Shown here in pieces: positions 37,299 through 45,891 of a stretch of 64,000 bases of DNA. Positions within the stretch are counted from its first letter, which is position 1. Each line of letters begins with the position of its first letter. The notes under the pieces are model-generated. The model did not search any database. It saw nothing but the letters and a program-made list of their open reading frames with translations, and was not told where the DNA came from. Made by a program: the position numbers and the translations under genes. The stretch is from Paenibacillus brasilensis. GTDB lineage: Bacteria > Bacillota > Bacilli > Paenibacillales > Paenibacillaceae. The stretch spans positions 3,531,501 to 3,595,500 of the forward strand of contig NZ_CP045298.1 of the NCBI RefSeq assembly GCF_009363115.1, written 5' to 3'.

Positions 37299-38073
37299 TT
37301 TCTTCAAGCTGGTACATAATGAAAATCTGAAAATTTACCTGCGTGTGCGCACATGGATTATGCTGGGACTGCTGGCGGTCATCACTGCCGGGATTCCGAT
37401 GCTGATTTCCCTGGTTTCGGATCAGGTCAGTGTGTGGGATGGGATTGCGTTGACGACGTTGTTTACATTTTTCCTCAATACGACGTTTACGGTTATTGTA
37501 GCTGCTGATTCGGTAGCCGGTGAATTTACTTGGGGAACGATTAAGCTGCTGCTCATCCGACCCTGGACGCGCAGCAAAATACTGTTGTCCAAGTATATAT
37601 CCGTTATTTTGTTCAGTTTGCTTGGAACGATCATTTTGATTTTAATGGTTACACTGTCCTCTTGGCTGATGTTATCCAAGGATGCACCAGCAGGTTCTGT
37701 TCCGCTGTTTAGTGATCCGTTATCTTACGTTACGTTGAACTTCTTGTATAGCTATATCGCTTTATTTGTGACGATGGCCTTTGCCTTTATGCTGTCCGCT
37801 GTTTTCCGTTCCAGCGCCTTGGCGATTGGGCTGTCGCTGTTCATGATGTTTACCAAAACAGTCTATAACTCTATTGGCTTGTTTAAAACCGATCGTTTTG
37901 CATGGACCCAATACGTACTTTTTACACATATGGATCTGAAAAAATATCTTGATATGCCGCCGGGGACGGTAAGCTCTGGTCTTACCTTTTCCCTAACTGT
38001 GCTGGCCGCTTATTATGTGGTATTTATAGCCATTGCCTGGGTGGTTTTCATAAAACGGGATGTTTCAACCTAA
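37291..38073 (+). CDS. ABC-2 type transporter permease
   Basis: 260 aa with six hydrophobic helices (for example MLGLLAVITAGIPMLISLVS, ILFSLLGTIILILMVTLSSW, LTFSLTVLAAYYVVFIAIAW). Contains GEFTWGTIKLLLIRPWTRSK, usual in BcrB-like permeases. TTG start inside the upstream gene. Works with the ATPase at 36378. Substrate unknown. Confidence 0.88.
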   Translation: MADFFKLVHNENLKIYLRVRTWIMLGLLAVITAGIPMLISLVSDQVSVWDGIALTTLFTFFLNTTFTVIVAADSVAGEFTWGTIKLLLIRPWTRSKILLSKYISVILFSLLGTIILILMVTLSSWLMLSKDAPAGSVPLFSDPLSYVTLNFLYSYIALFVTMAFAFMLSAVFRSSALAIGLSLFMMFTKTVYNSIGLFKTDRFAWTQYVLFTHMDLKKYLDMPPGTVSSGLTFSLTVLAAYYVVFIAIAWVVFIKRDVST

Positions 38074-38136
38074 ATCCGTGACCTGAGAGGTTCCGGTTTT
38101 CATAACATCATAATTTTCGCAAAATGTTGAAATCAC

Positions 38137-38178
38137 AAAAAGGACGTTCAAATGCCTGCCATTTGGACGTCCTTTTTT
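38137..38178 (+). terminator. Rho-independent terminator after the ABC permease
   Basis: Stem AAAGGACGTTCAAATG with CATTTGGACGTCCTTT followed by T residues. Confidence 0.92.
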
Positions 38179-38279
38179 CTATGTTAACGCTATTTAATCT
38201 ATTTTCAGCCAGGATCAATCAGTAGGGTCGTTTTGCGTTTAAAAGGGTAGAGAGAAACAGATTAGAGGGGGCCCGCGAC

Positions 38280-39167
38280 ATGCTGCAAAATATTCGTTTT
38301 TTTCGTTTGACTACAGGCATTGCCATGCTGCTGTTTATTTTCTCCTGGGGGGTGTGGCCTACGCTGCGGGAACAGGTAACCAATTTATTTGAAAATGCGC
38401 CGAAGCTCATTAAAAGTCTGGTTGATCAATTGAGCCAATGGCGGCATAATCAATCCTTGAGGCAAGTGCTGCCTCCGGGTGAAGACCCGCTGTCACGACT
38501 GTCGGATACGCTTAACGAAGCCTTATCTGCTCTGTCCGATTATTCGGTCAAGCTGGTATCATTCGTGTCCTACTTTTTTATCGTGTTGGCTACCTTTCCG
38601 ATTCTGCTTTATTACATGCTGAAGGAAGGGAGCAAATTTAGTCCTAAAATGCTAAACTTCTTTCCTAAAAAATATCACAAGGATGCACTGGAGGTTATGG
38701 AGGATATTGACAGCGCGCTCAGCAGCTTTATCGTCAGTCGGGTGCTGATTAATGTCGCATTGGGTGTGATGATGTTCCTTGGATTTCTGATGATTGGCTT
38801 GCCTTATGCCTTGCTGCTCGCCATTATTTCGATTTTTCTTAATTTTATTCCCTATGTGGGGGCAGTGGCGGCTTCCATACCTGTGCTTGTGATTGGATTT
38901 CTCGAATCGCCTTCCATGGCGCTCTGGTCATTGGTCGTTGTCATCGCTGCCCAGCAAATTCAGGATAATTGGCTGTCTCCTATAGTTTTTGGCAAGCAGT
39001 TGGATATTCATCCGTTGACTGTTGTCATTTTGCTGCTGGTTGGTGGTGACCTGCTCGGTGTACTGGGTATTATTCTGGTCATTCCGCTGTATATGTGCGC
39101 TAAAATTGTCATACGCAAGGTATACCATTTATTTTTGGAGCGCAGAGTGGAGGATATAATGGAGTGA
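38280..39167 (+). CDS. AI-2E family transporter (PerM/YdiK type), short N-terminus
   Basis: 295 aa; the family usually has about 350-370. The C-terminal part is intact: FPILLYYMLKEGSKF, DIDSALSSFIVSRVLI, PYALLLAIISIFLNFIPYVG and NWLSPIVFGKQLDIHPLTVV. The first one or two helices expected before TTGIAMLLFIFSWGVWPTLR are missing, and that helix is itself short. A TAG at 38223 closes the frame upstream. Either a later start was fixed after a deletion or the gene is decaying. GAGGGGG precedes the ATG. Confidence 0.75.
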   Translation: MLQNIRFFRLTTGIAMLLFIFSWGVWPTLREQVTNLFENAPKLIKSLVDQLSQWRHNQSLRQVLPPGEDPLSRLSDTLNEALSALSDYSVKLVSFVSYFFIVLATFPILLYYMLKEGSKFSPKMLNFFPKKYHKDALEVMEDIDSALSSFIVSRVLINVALGVMMFLGFLMIGLPYALLLAIISIFLNFIPYVGAVAASIPVLVIGFLESPSMALWSLVVVIAAQQIQDNWLSPIVFGKQLDIHPLTVVILLLVGGDLLGVLGIILVIPLYMCAKIVIRKVYHLFLERRVEDIME

Positions 39168-39206
39168 GTAGCGGATAGGGATTTTTTTAAGGCATGCAGC
39201 CAGCTG

Positions 39207-39668
39207 TTATCCCGCTTCTGATTGCAGGGGGGCTTGGTTGTTTTCCTGACTTTTGTCGGAATGGGTTAAGGATTCGTTGTTCGAATCGTTCGCCGAGGTC
39301 AATGGCTCAGCATCCTTCGTGCGGTTCATTTGACATGTGCCGTCCAGAACGCCGCCTTCTAAAATGACTAATGCGGCCGCCGCCGCATTCCCGTATAGTT
39401 CACCTGTCGGTGTAATGGTCAGCCGTTCCTCTGTGGTGATGCTGCCGAATACCTTCCCGGCAAGAACGACGTCCCGTGCCATGATGTCTGAACGCACAAC
39501 AGCGGTTTCTCCAATGATGACGGTACGAGAGCTGCAGATATCACCTTGAAACTGGCCGTCAATCCGAATATTGGCCTCTGCCTCAACAGTACCTTCAAAG
39601 CTGGTGCCGTTAGCCAGCAGCGTATCTGTTACAGGGGCGGAGAGCTTTTTTTTCGATTCCTTGAACAT
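39207..39668 (-). CDS. Bactofilin
   Basis: 153-aa polymer-forming cytoskeletal protein. The core (about residues 18-110) is the beta-helical repeat domain: NGTSFEGTVEAEANIRIDGQ, GDICSSRTVIIGETAVV, GKVFGSITTEERLTI. The tail is Ser/Asn-rich. Start 39668 with GGGGGAAA upstream; the frame runs back to 39809 without a site. It lies directly after an M23 peptidase on the same strand, a pairing known from other bacteria, where bactofilins guide cell-wall hydrolases. Confidence 0.9.
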   Translation of the reverse strand: MFKESKKKLSAPVTDTLLANGTSFEGTVEAEANIRIDGQFQGDICSSRTVIIGETAVVRSDIMARDVVLAGKVFGSITTEERLTITPTGELYGNAAAAALVILEGGVLDGTCQMNRTKDAEPLTSANDSNNESLTHSDKSQENNQAPLQSEAG

Positions 39669-39687
39669 GATGGTTTCCCCCAATCTT

Positions 39688-40719
39688 TTATTGTACATAC
39701 AGTAATGGATCGACAGGCTGGTTATGCTTGACGATCTGGAAATGAAGATGAGGTCCCGTACTTCTTCCGGTGCTTCCCAGCAGCCCGATGGTCTGTCCTT
39801 TTTGGACACGATCCCCCGGAGCCACCTGCATTCCGCTCAGGTGCATATACCAGCTCTGGAGTCCGTCAGGATGCTGGATGATAATGCAATTGCCGCGGGC
39901 TCCGCTGGAATTGGCCTCCAGTACGGTACCTGCCCCCGCCGCATAGACGGGATCACCTGTTTGTCCGGCGATGTCTACGCCTGAATGGAAAGCCGATCTG
40001 CCCGTAAATGGATCGCTGCGATAGCCGAAGCTGGAGGACATTCGGCGTGAGCCTACAGGCCAAACGGAGGGCTTCCCTTGCTCGGCAAGAGCCAGCCTGC
40101 GGGTCTGAAGCAGTTGCGCAGCTTGTTTGCGCTCCAGATTCTGTTGAACGGCATTCGCCTGCTGAATAGAGCGGGGAACCGTGCGTTCCACCGTGTCCAG
40201 CAGGGATTCGATCTCCTGAAAATCATCCATGGCCTGACGAGCAAGCAGAGCTGTATTTTCATGAACTGCAATGAGTTCGCCCCCGGTATGGCTGGAGGCA
40301 TCCCAGGAGAGCGGAGTTATGGTTGATTTATTGCTGCTTGCGTTAGAGGAATTTCCGTGTTTACGAATAAATTGCTGCATTTGCTGTTCCAATTCCGTTA
40401 TGCGCTGGAGGCGTTCACGAATACTAGTCGCTTGATTCGTCAGCTCCATGACCTCGCGTCGTAGTCGCCCGATGGCTGCATCCTTGTCTGCTACCGTAAC
40501 CTCCATCTGCAAACTCTGGACAGCAAGATTCGTTTCCATTTGGGAAATAATATGGGAAGAACGGATTTGCAGCCCGATCACGAGTGTAGAGATAGACGCG
40601 ATCACAAGGGTCGGGACGAGAATGACAGCGGCTGTAGAGAATTGCAGCTGCTTGGGTGGTTGCTGTGCGTCCCGAATGACAAGCAAGGTCATCCGGCGAT
40701 TTAGGCTTCCTTTTTTCAT
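39688..40719 (-). CDS. Membrane-anchored M23 metallopeptidase with coiled coil
   Basis: 343 aa. One transmembrane helix (FSTAAVILVPTLVIASISTL, about 27-48), a long coiled coil (about 60-130), then the LytM domain with HSGVDIAGQTG and HLHF zinc ligands. Acts on peptidoglycan cross-links at the cell surface. Strong AAGGAG site. The gene ends 19 bases before the bactofilin start, so they form one operon. Confidence 0.92.
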   Translation of the reverse strand: MKKGSLNRRMTLLVIRDAQQPPKQLQFSTAAVILVPTLVIASISTLVIGLQIRSSHIISQMETNLAVQSLQMEVTVADKDAAIGRLRREVMELTNQATSIRERLQRITELEQQMQQFIRKHGNSSNASSNKSTITPLSWDASSHTGGELIAVHENTALLARQAMDDFQEIESLLDTVERTVPRSIQQANAVQQNLERKQAAQLLQTRRLALAEQGKPSVWPVGSRRMSSSFGYRSDPFTGRSAFHSGVDIAGQTGDPVYAAGAGTVLEANSSGARGNCIIIQHPDGLQSWYMHLSGMQVAPGDRVQKGQTIGLLGSTGRSTGPHLHFQIVKHNQPVDPLLYVQ

Positions 40720-40843
40720 AATCGCTCCTTTCCGGACATCGCTTCTATAGTGCTTGGTTACTATCTATTCAGCTAAAGGGGCAAACATGTCAAAAAAATT
40801 AGAGAGCTTGGTATAAAACGTAGATATATAAGGAGGCTTGAAC

Positions 40844-42274
40844 ATGCTGTGGTTGCTGTTGGTTTTAATCGTTTTTATTTTTCAGACCGGAACGATCCTG
40901 CTCTTTGAATTCCGGAAGCCTTCCAAAGCAGTAGCCTGGCTATTTATTTTGTTCTGCTTTCCGCTTATTGGCTTTGTCGTGTACTACTTTGTAGCACAGG
41001 ATTATAAGAAGCGCAAAATGATTCGAAAAGCAGGATCACAGCTGTTTCGTGAATTCCGTGAGCGTCTGTGGGCTCAATCGAGGGTGATTGAGCAGGTGGA
41101 ACAAATGCGTAATCCTCATTTCAGACATCAGGAGCGTCTGTTTAACCAGTTGATTCGCATGTCTGAAAATCCGTTGACTGGATGCAATCGCACACGTGTT
41201 CTGACCAATGGAGAAGAGACCTTTGAAGCCATGCTGACCGCGATGGAGCAGGCGAAGCATCATATTCATGTGGAGTTTTACATATTCCGGGCGGACGAAA
41301 TCGGAAGAAAGTTTCAGGAGGTCATGATCCGCAAGGCACGTGAGGGAGTAAAAGTACGATTTGTGGTGGACGGCGTGGGAAGCTACAATTTGCCCTATTC
41401 TTTTATTCGCGCCTGTGGCGAGGCGGGAGTGGAATTTCATTATTTTCTGCCTCCATTTTTTGCTACGCTGGATCGCCGGATCAACTACCGGAATCACCGT
41501 AAAATCTTGGTGGTGGATGGAATCATAGGATTTGTGGGCGGAATCAATGTAGGCGACGATTATCTCGGTAAATATCCTAAGGTAGGATTTTGGAGGGATA
41601 CGCATTTGCAGATTGAAGGAGATAGCATCTATTTTCTGCAAAATGTATTTTTGAGCGACTGGAAGCTGGCCTCTGGGGAGAGGCTGATGGATGCAAATTT
41701 GTTTCCGCCGCATACCTGTTCAGGGGATGAGGAGGTGCAGATATTGAGCAGCGGTCCCGATCAGGTATGGGATACGATTCAGGAGATGTGCTTTGGAGCG
41801 CTGTCGGTTGCCAAGGAGCGGATCTGGATTGCGACACCGTATTTTATTCCTGATCCGGCTATTTATGAGGCGCTTAAGCTGGCAGCGGTTAGCGATGTGG
41901 ATGTGAAGATTATTATTCCATATCAATCGGATTCGAAGCTGGTTCATCTGGCGTCTCTGTCCTATGTGCAGGAACTGCTGGAAGCGGGGGTGGAGTTCTA
42001 CCAATATCGAAAAGGATTTATTCACGCCAAAGTGGTGATTGTGGATGACTTACTCGGCTCGGTCGGGACTGCCAATATGGACATGCGCAGCTTTTTCTAT
42101 AATTTTGAGCTGACTGCTGTACTCTTTGCGCATTCAGCGCTGGAACATCTTTCGACCGATTTTGAAGAGGACATTTCCAACTCCTCACGCATAGATTTAA
42201 ATGTATTCCGCAGACGGTCGCGAGCGCAGAAAACAGCTGAAATTCTAGCTCGCATGCTCTCTCCACTCCTTTAA
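40844..42274 (+). CDS. cls: Cardiolipin synthase
   Basis: Phospholipase D superfamily enzyme making cardiolipin from phosphatidylglycerol at the membrane. Two N-terminal helices (about 1-55), then two HKD motifs: NYRNHRKILVVDGIIGFVGG and FIHAKVVIVDDLLGSVGTAN. The TTG at 40838 touches AGGAGG; ATG 40844 (spacing 7) is taken. 476 aa, normal length. Confidence 0.94.
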   Translation: MLWLLLVLIVFIFQTGTILLFEFRKPSKAVAWLFILFCFPLIGFVVYYFVAQDYKKRKMIRKAGSQLFREFRERLWAQSRVIEQVEQMRNPHFRHQERLFNQLIRMSENPLTGCNRTRVLTNGEETFEAMLTAMEQAKHHIHVEFYIFRADEIGRKFQEVMIRKAREGVKVRFVVDGVGSYNLPYSFIRACGEAGVEFHYFLPPFFATLDRRINYRNHRKILVVDGIIGFVGGINVGDDYLGKYPKVGFWRDTHLQIEGDSIYFLQNVFLSDWKLASGERLMDANLFPPHTCSGDEEVQILSSGPDQVWDTIQEMCFGALSVAKERIWIATPYFIPDPAIYEALKLAAVSDVDVKIIIPYQSDSKLVHLASLSYVQELLEAGVEFYQYRKGFIHAKVVIVDDLLGSVGTANMDMRSFFYNFELTAVLFAHSALEHLSTDFEEDISNSSRIDLNVFRRRSRAQKTAEILARMLSPLL

Positions 42275-42402
42275 AGACGATTTTCACCGTTTTTATCAAT
42301 AAAATCCCTCTTTATTGAGATTTATGTGCTTTTTACTAACTTTCTTACGCAAAATCACAATTTTATGATATACTATTTATATAAATAGCGCGGTAAAGAA
42401 GA

Positions 42403-42429
42403 GGGGACTGCGGATGCAGCCCCTTTTTT
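42403..42429 (+). terminator. Terminator or attenuator before the YitT gene
   Basis: GGGGACTGC with GCAGCCCC (loop GGAT) and six T. It may end the cls transcript. A possible -10 (TATACT, about 42368) lies upstream of it, so it could also act as an attenuator in the YitT leader. Confidence 0.7.
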
Positions 42430-42466
42430 GTCCAATATTATCATACTGTAATGGGGGGATTTATAT

Positions 42467-43411
42467 ATGAGTGTAGTGAGCAAGGAAGTCAAAAATGTAT
42501 CTGAGATCACAGATGTGACCGGAGAGTTGACCAAGATCAGCAAAATTCCAGCCAATCCTAAGAACAATGCAAAACGCCTGTTGCAGCGTGCGGCCATGAT
42601 TATTTTCGGTGCGGCGCTCATGGCTGTGGGCCTGGAAATATTTCTGGTTCCCAACGGTGTTATTGACGGAGGCGTTACAGGTATCTCCATTATGGCCTCC
42701 AAGCTTACTGGCTACCCGCTCGGTATTTTCCTGACCCTGTTGAACCTTCCATTTCTGGTTATCGGCTACAAACAAATCGGTAAAACCTTCGCTTTATCCA
42801 CATTATTCGGCATTATTGTAATGTCCATCGGAACCGCATTACTTCACAATGTAAGTGCGTTGACTCCTGGCGAACCGCTGCTCGGCGCTATCTTTGGCGG
42901 TGTTATTCTCGGCGTTGGGGTCGGGCTTGTGATTCGGTCCGGCGGCTCGCTGGATGGAACAGAGATCGTAGCTATTCTCGTCAGTGAAAAAACTCCTTTC
43001 TCGGTCGGTGAGATCGTACTGTTCGTTAACATCTTCATTCTGGGCAGTGCAGGCTTTGTATTCGGCTGGTCGAATGCCCTCTATTCCATGATTGCTTATT
43101 ATATTGCCATGAAAATGATTGATATAACGATTGAAGGTCTGGATCAGTCCAAATCGGTCTGGATTATTAGTGAAAAGTACCGCGATATCGGGGATGCCCT
43201 GACAGACCGTCTTGGACGGGGCGTAACCTATCTGGAAGGTGAAGGCGGCTTTACAGGCGAAAGCAAGAAAGTCATTTTCGTCGTTATTACCCGTCTGGAG
43301 GAAGCGAAGCTGAAGAACATCGTTGAAGACTGGGATCCCCACGCTTTTGTGGCGATTGGCAACATTCACGATGTGAAGGGCGGACGCTTTAAGAAAAAAG
43401 GAATACACTAG
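42467..43411 (+). CDS. YitT family membrane protein (DUF161/DUF2179)
   Basis: 314 aa. Five or six helices in about 40-215 with PNGVIDGGVTGISIMASKLT and RSGGSLDGTEIVAILVSEKT, then a cytoplasmic DUF2179 domain (SVWIISEKYRDIGDAL, VIFVVITRLEEAKLKNIV). Function is poorly defined in the family. GGGGGG site before the ATG. Confidence 0.9.
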   Translation: MSVVSKEVKNVSEITDVTGELTKISKIPANPKNNAKRLLQRAAMIIFGAALMAVGLEIFLVPNGVIDGGVTGISIMASKLTGYPLGIFLTLLNLPFLVIGYKQIGKTFALSTLFGIIVMSIGTALLHNVSALTPGEPLLGAIFGGVILGVGVGLVIRSGGSLDGTEIVAILVSEKTPFSVGEIVLFVNIFILGSAGFVFGWSNALYSMIAYYIAMKMIDITIEGLDQSKSVWIISEKYRDIGDALTDRLGRGVTYLEGEGGFTGESKKVIFVVITRLEEAKLKNIVEDWDPHAFVAIGNIHDVKGGRFKKKGIH

Positions 43412-43416
43412 CTCAA

Positions 43417-43465
43417 GGGGACAATTCCTCAGCCGTTATGGTTGCGGGGGTTGTCCCCCTTTTTT
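43417..43465 (+). terminator. Rho-independent terminator after the YitT gene
   Basis: GGGGACAA pairs with TTGTCCCC across a 26-base loop and is followed by CTTTTTT. Confidence 0.8.
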
Positions 43466-43478
43466 GCATAGGCGGAAA

Positions 43479-44381
43479 TCAGGTTGGATGAGCCTTGGCA
43501 CGCATATGCTTTAGAATATCCTCGACAGGCTGTGGAGGAACCTTGCCGATCAAGTCGCCTATCTGATTTAGCCGTTCCTCAATATTCAACAAATGGTAAT
43601 CAAGCGGTGATACATCCCGCCGTACCTCATCCCATGTAAGCGGAGTAGATACAGTCGCACCGGGGCGAGCCCGAGGGGTATAGGGAGCAGATAGCGTTTT
43701 ACCCTGATAATGCTGTAAATAATCAAAATAGATAGCTGTTCCACGATCCTTCTTTAACCGTTCCAGTGTGAATAGATGAGGGTGTTTTTCCGTCACAAAT
43801 TGTCCGACCAGCAGTCCGATGCTGCGAAGCTCGTCGAAGGTTACGCCTGTTCGAATCGGGACGATAATTTGCACTCCGGTGGCTCCGGATGTTTTGGGGA
43901 CCGATTCCAAACCAAGCGAAGCCAGCACTTCACCAACGATGGAGGCAGCCTCCATTATGCGTGGCTCCACTTCTCTCGACGGGTCCAGATCAATCATCCA
44001 TTCACAGGGCAAATGGCTTCCTGCTTGATGCAGGGAGGGGTGAAATTCCAGCGCAGCTTGGTTTCCGAGCCATAGCAATTGTGGCAGCTTGTTAAGCACG
44101 ATATATTCAATATCGTCCTGCAACGTGGTTTCAATATAATCTGGCCGAGGCTGTGGAGCATTTTTCTGATAAAAAAATTTCCCGTGAATGCCATGTGGCC
44201 AGCGGATGACAGTCAGCAAGCGATGCTGACAATATTTGAGCAGGAAAGGCGCCAACACTGCAAGCTTGCGAAGATATAACGCTTTGGTCACACCGGCTTC
44301 CGGCCACAGCGGTTTATTCGGGTTAGTGATGGGAATTTCCTGACCTTCAATGGTAATCGTACCTTTAACAGCTTGTCCCAT
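43479..44381 (-). CDS. LigD-type DNA polymerase/primase domain protein (NHEJ)
   Basis: 300-aa stand-alone LigD polymerase domain of the archaeo-eukaryotic primase fold. Motifs: LWPEAGVTKALYLRKLAVLA, RWPHGIHGKFFYQKN, the metal-binding EWMIDLDPSREVE, and TSGATGVQIIVPI. No ligase or phosphoesterase domain is attached. It would extend DNA ends held by Ku, which is encoded on the same strand at 53456. The lasso cluster lies between the two. Confidence 0.9.
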   Translation of the reverse strand: MGQAVKGTITIEGQEIPITNPNKPLWPEAGVTKALYLRKLAVLAPFLLKYCQHRLLTVIRWPHGIHGKFFYQKNAPQPRPDYIETTLQDDIEYIVLNKLPQLLWLGNQAALEFHPSLHQAGSHLPCEWMIDLDPSREVEPRIMEAASIVGEVLASLGLESVPKTSGATGVQIIVPIRTGVTFDELRSIGLLVGQFVTEKHPHLFTLERLKKDRGTAIYFDYLQHYQGKTLSAPYTPRARPGATVSTPLTWDEVRRDVSPLDYHLLNIEERLNQIGDLIGKVPPQPVEDILKHMRAKAHPT

Positions 44382-44511
44382 AGGGCTACGCTCCTTCTTT
44401 ATTCCAAATAAGCTGAGCTGAAAAGTTACATGTGGCGACCGCTATCGTTTGAACAAGATGTACTTATGGATTAGGATGAGCGTCAGGTACACAATTTATC
44501 CATCAAAGGGA

Positions 44512-44540
44512 TTGACAAGATACATTATGTATCATAAATT
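44512..44540 (+). promoter_or_regulatory. Lasso operon promoter with embedded repressor palindrome
   Basis: TTGACA (44512-44517), 17-bp spacer, TAAATT (44535-44540), with GATACATTATGTATC at 44519-44533. Spacing and -35/-10 boxes are identical to those at 22059, and the palindrome differs in two bases. A weaker second site (ATACGAATTGTATC, about 44551-44564) lies in the early transcript. Confidence 0.8.
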
Positions 44541-44604
44541 TATAATTAAAATACGAATTGTATCTATTAAAGTGTCTTGAGTCAGAGCTAGAGGAGGAGT
44601 ATTC

Positions 44605-45891
44605 TTGATTGAAAAGCAAGGTGGGGGCCTGATATTTCTGCTGAGTGTCCCACGGAGCGGAAGCTCGCTGCTTACCACTATTTTGCAAAACCATTCACGC
44701 CTGTTTGCCACCCAGGAAATGTGGTTTTTGCTCAGTCTGCATGATCTTCCTCAGTCCCATACACGACCCTATGGAGGAACAGGAATTATTCGGCAATTTT
44801 TTAAAGGTATGGTTCCTCCACCTGTATTGGAGCAGGCCTCCCGTTCGTATGCGCTTGAAATCTATAATGGTCTGCTTCAAGGCACAACAGCAGATATGCT
44901 CATCGACAAATCTCCGCGTTACTATGCGGTGCTGGAATTTATAGACCGTTTGTTTCCGGCAGCCCGCAGGGTGTGGCTTATTCGCAATCCCTTGGCTATT
45001 GCCGCTTCATTCAAAAAAGTCAATCAGCTACGAGGTGGGCGTTTTCGTTTGCTGGAGGAGCTGAAAAGCCCCCATTTTAATATGAAAATGACGGATATTA
45101 CCGTTGGTTTGCTCCGTTACGCCCATTATTTTGCCACACCTCATCCACTTGCATACCCGCTTGTATATGAACAGCTCGTATCCAATCCGGCGCTGGAGAT
45201 CGAGAAGCTTTGCGGTTTTTTGGGGATCGAATATGAATCAGGAATGGAGAATTACGGAAACTTTGCGGATACTCCCAAATCCAGTTTGTTTTATAGCATG
45301 GGAGCGGGTGATCCATTCGTTGGGGAGCATGTACAGCCGCATCAGGATTCGGTACATAGCTGGCAACATCTGTTGAGTAAAGAGGAAATTGAGTTGTATT
45401 GCAGAAGCATCGGATCTCGTATATTTAGGCAGCTTGGCTACACGGAAGCGCTGGAGCAGGCTGAGCAGATTGCTGGAGTACGCTTTGAGGATGAGGCCGA
45501 CGTGGAGCTGTTTAGTCGACGTACTCACCAGTTTCTCCAGCAAAGCGGATTTGAATGGAAGACTGCTTATCGAATGCTGGATGGGCAAGGTGCAGATAAC
45601 GGCGAATTTACGAAAAACACAATAAATGTAGTGAATGAAGGATATCATGCGGCCCCTCATAATGCTGCAAGGGTGGGCATGGAACAGATCGTGAATGAAC
45701 GACGGATTCAATCGCTGGAAAACAGGCTGACCCATAGTTATGAGGAGCGTAAGCGTCTTATCGCTCAGCTCCAAGCCTATCAAGACAGCAATCAAGGTCT
45801 TCGATCTCGCAGTCCGTTTGTCCGTAAGTTGGGACGCTGGGCGTCTATAGCGTTATCTAGTATAGGAAAAGAAAAAGGGGGGAGAACGTGA
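44605..45891 (+). CDS. Sulfotransferase family protein of the lasso operon
   Basis: 428 aa. The N-terminus has the PAPS-binding loop (FLLSVPRSGSSLLTTILQNH) and a mid-region RRVWLIRNPLAIAASFKKVN matching the 3'-phosphate-binding motif of P-loop sulfotransferases. It is first in the operon, TTG start behind GAGGAGGAG, and its end overlaps the cyclase gene by 4 bases. It may sulfate the lasso peptide (its one Tyr or its Ser residues); that is inference. The last 60 residues are basic and helical. Confidence 0.85.
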   Translation: MIEKQGGGLIFLLSVPRSGSSLLTTILQNHSRLFATQEMWFLLSLHDLPQSHTRPYGGTGIIRQFFKGMVPPPVLEQASRSYALEIYNGLLQGTTADMLIDKSPRYYAVLEFIDRLFPAARRVWLIRNPLAIAASFKKVNQLRGGRFRLLEELKSPHFNMKMTDITVGLLRYAHYFATPHPLAYPLVYEQLVSNPALEIEKLCGFLGIEYESGMENYGNFADTPKSSLFYSMGAGDPFVGEHVQPHQDSVHSWQHLLSKEEIELYCRSIGSRIFRQLGYTEALEQAEQIAGVRFEDEADVELFSRRTHQFLQQSGFEWKTAYRMLDGQGADNGEFTKNTINVVNEGYHAAPHNAARVGMEQIVNERRIQSLENRLTHSYEERKRLIAQLQAYQDSNQGLRSRSPFVRKLGRWASIALSSIGKEKGGRT

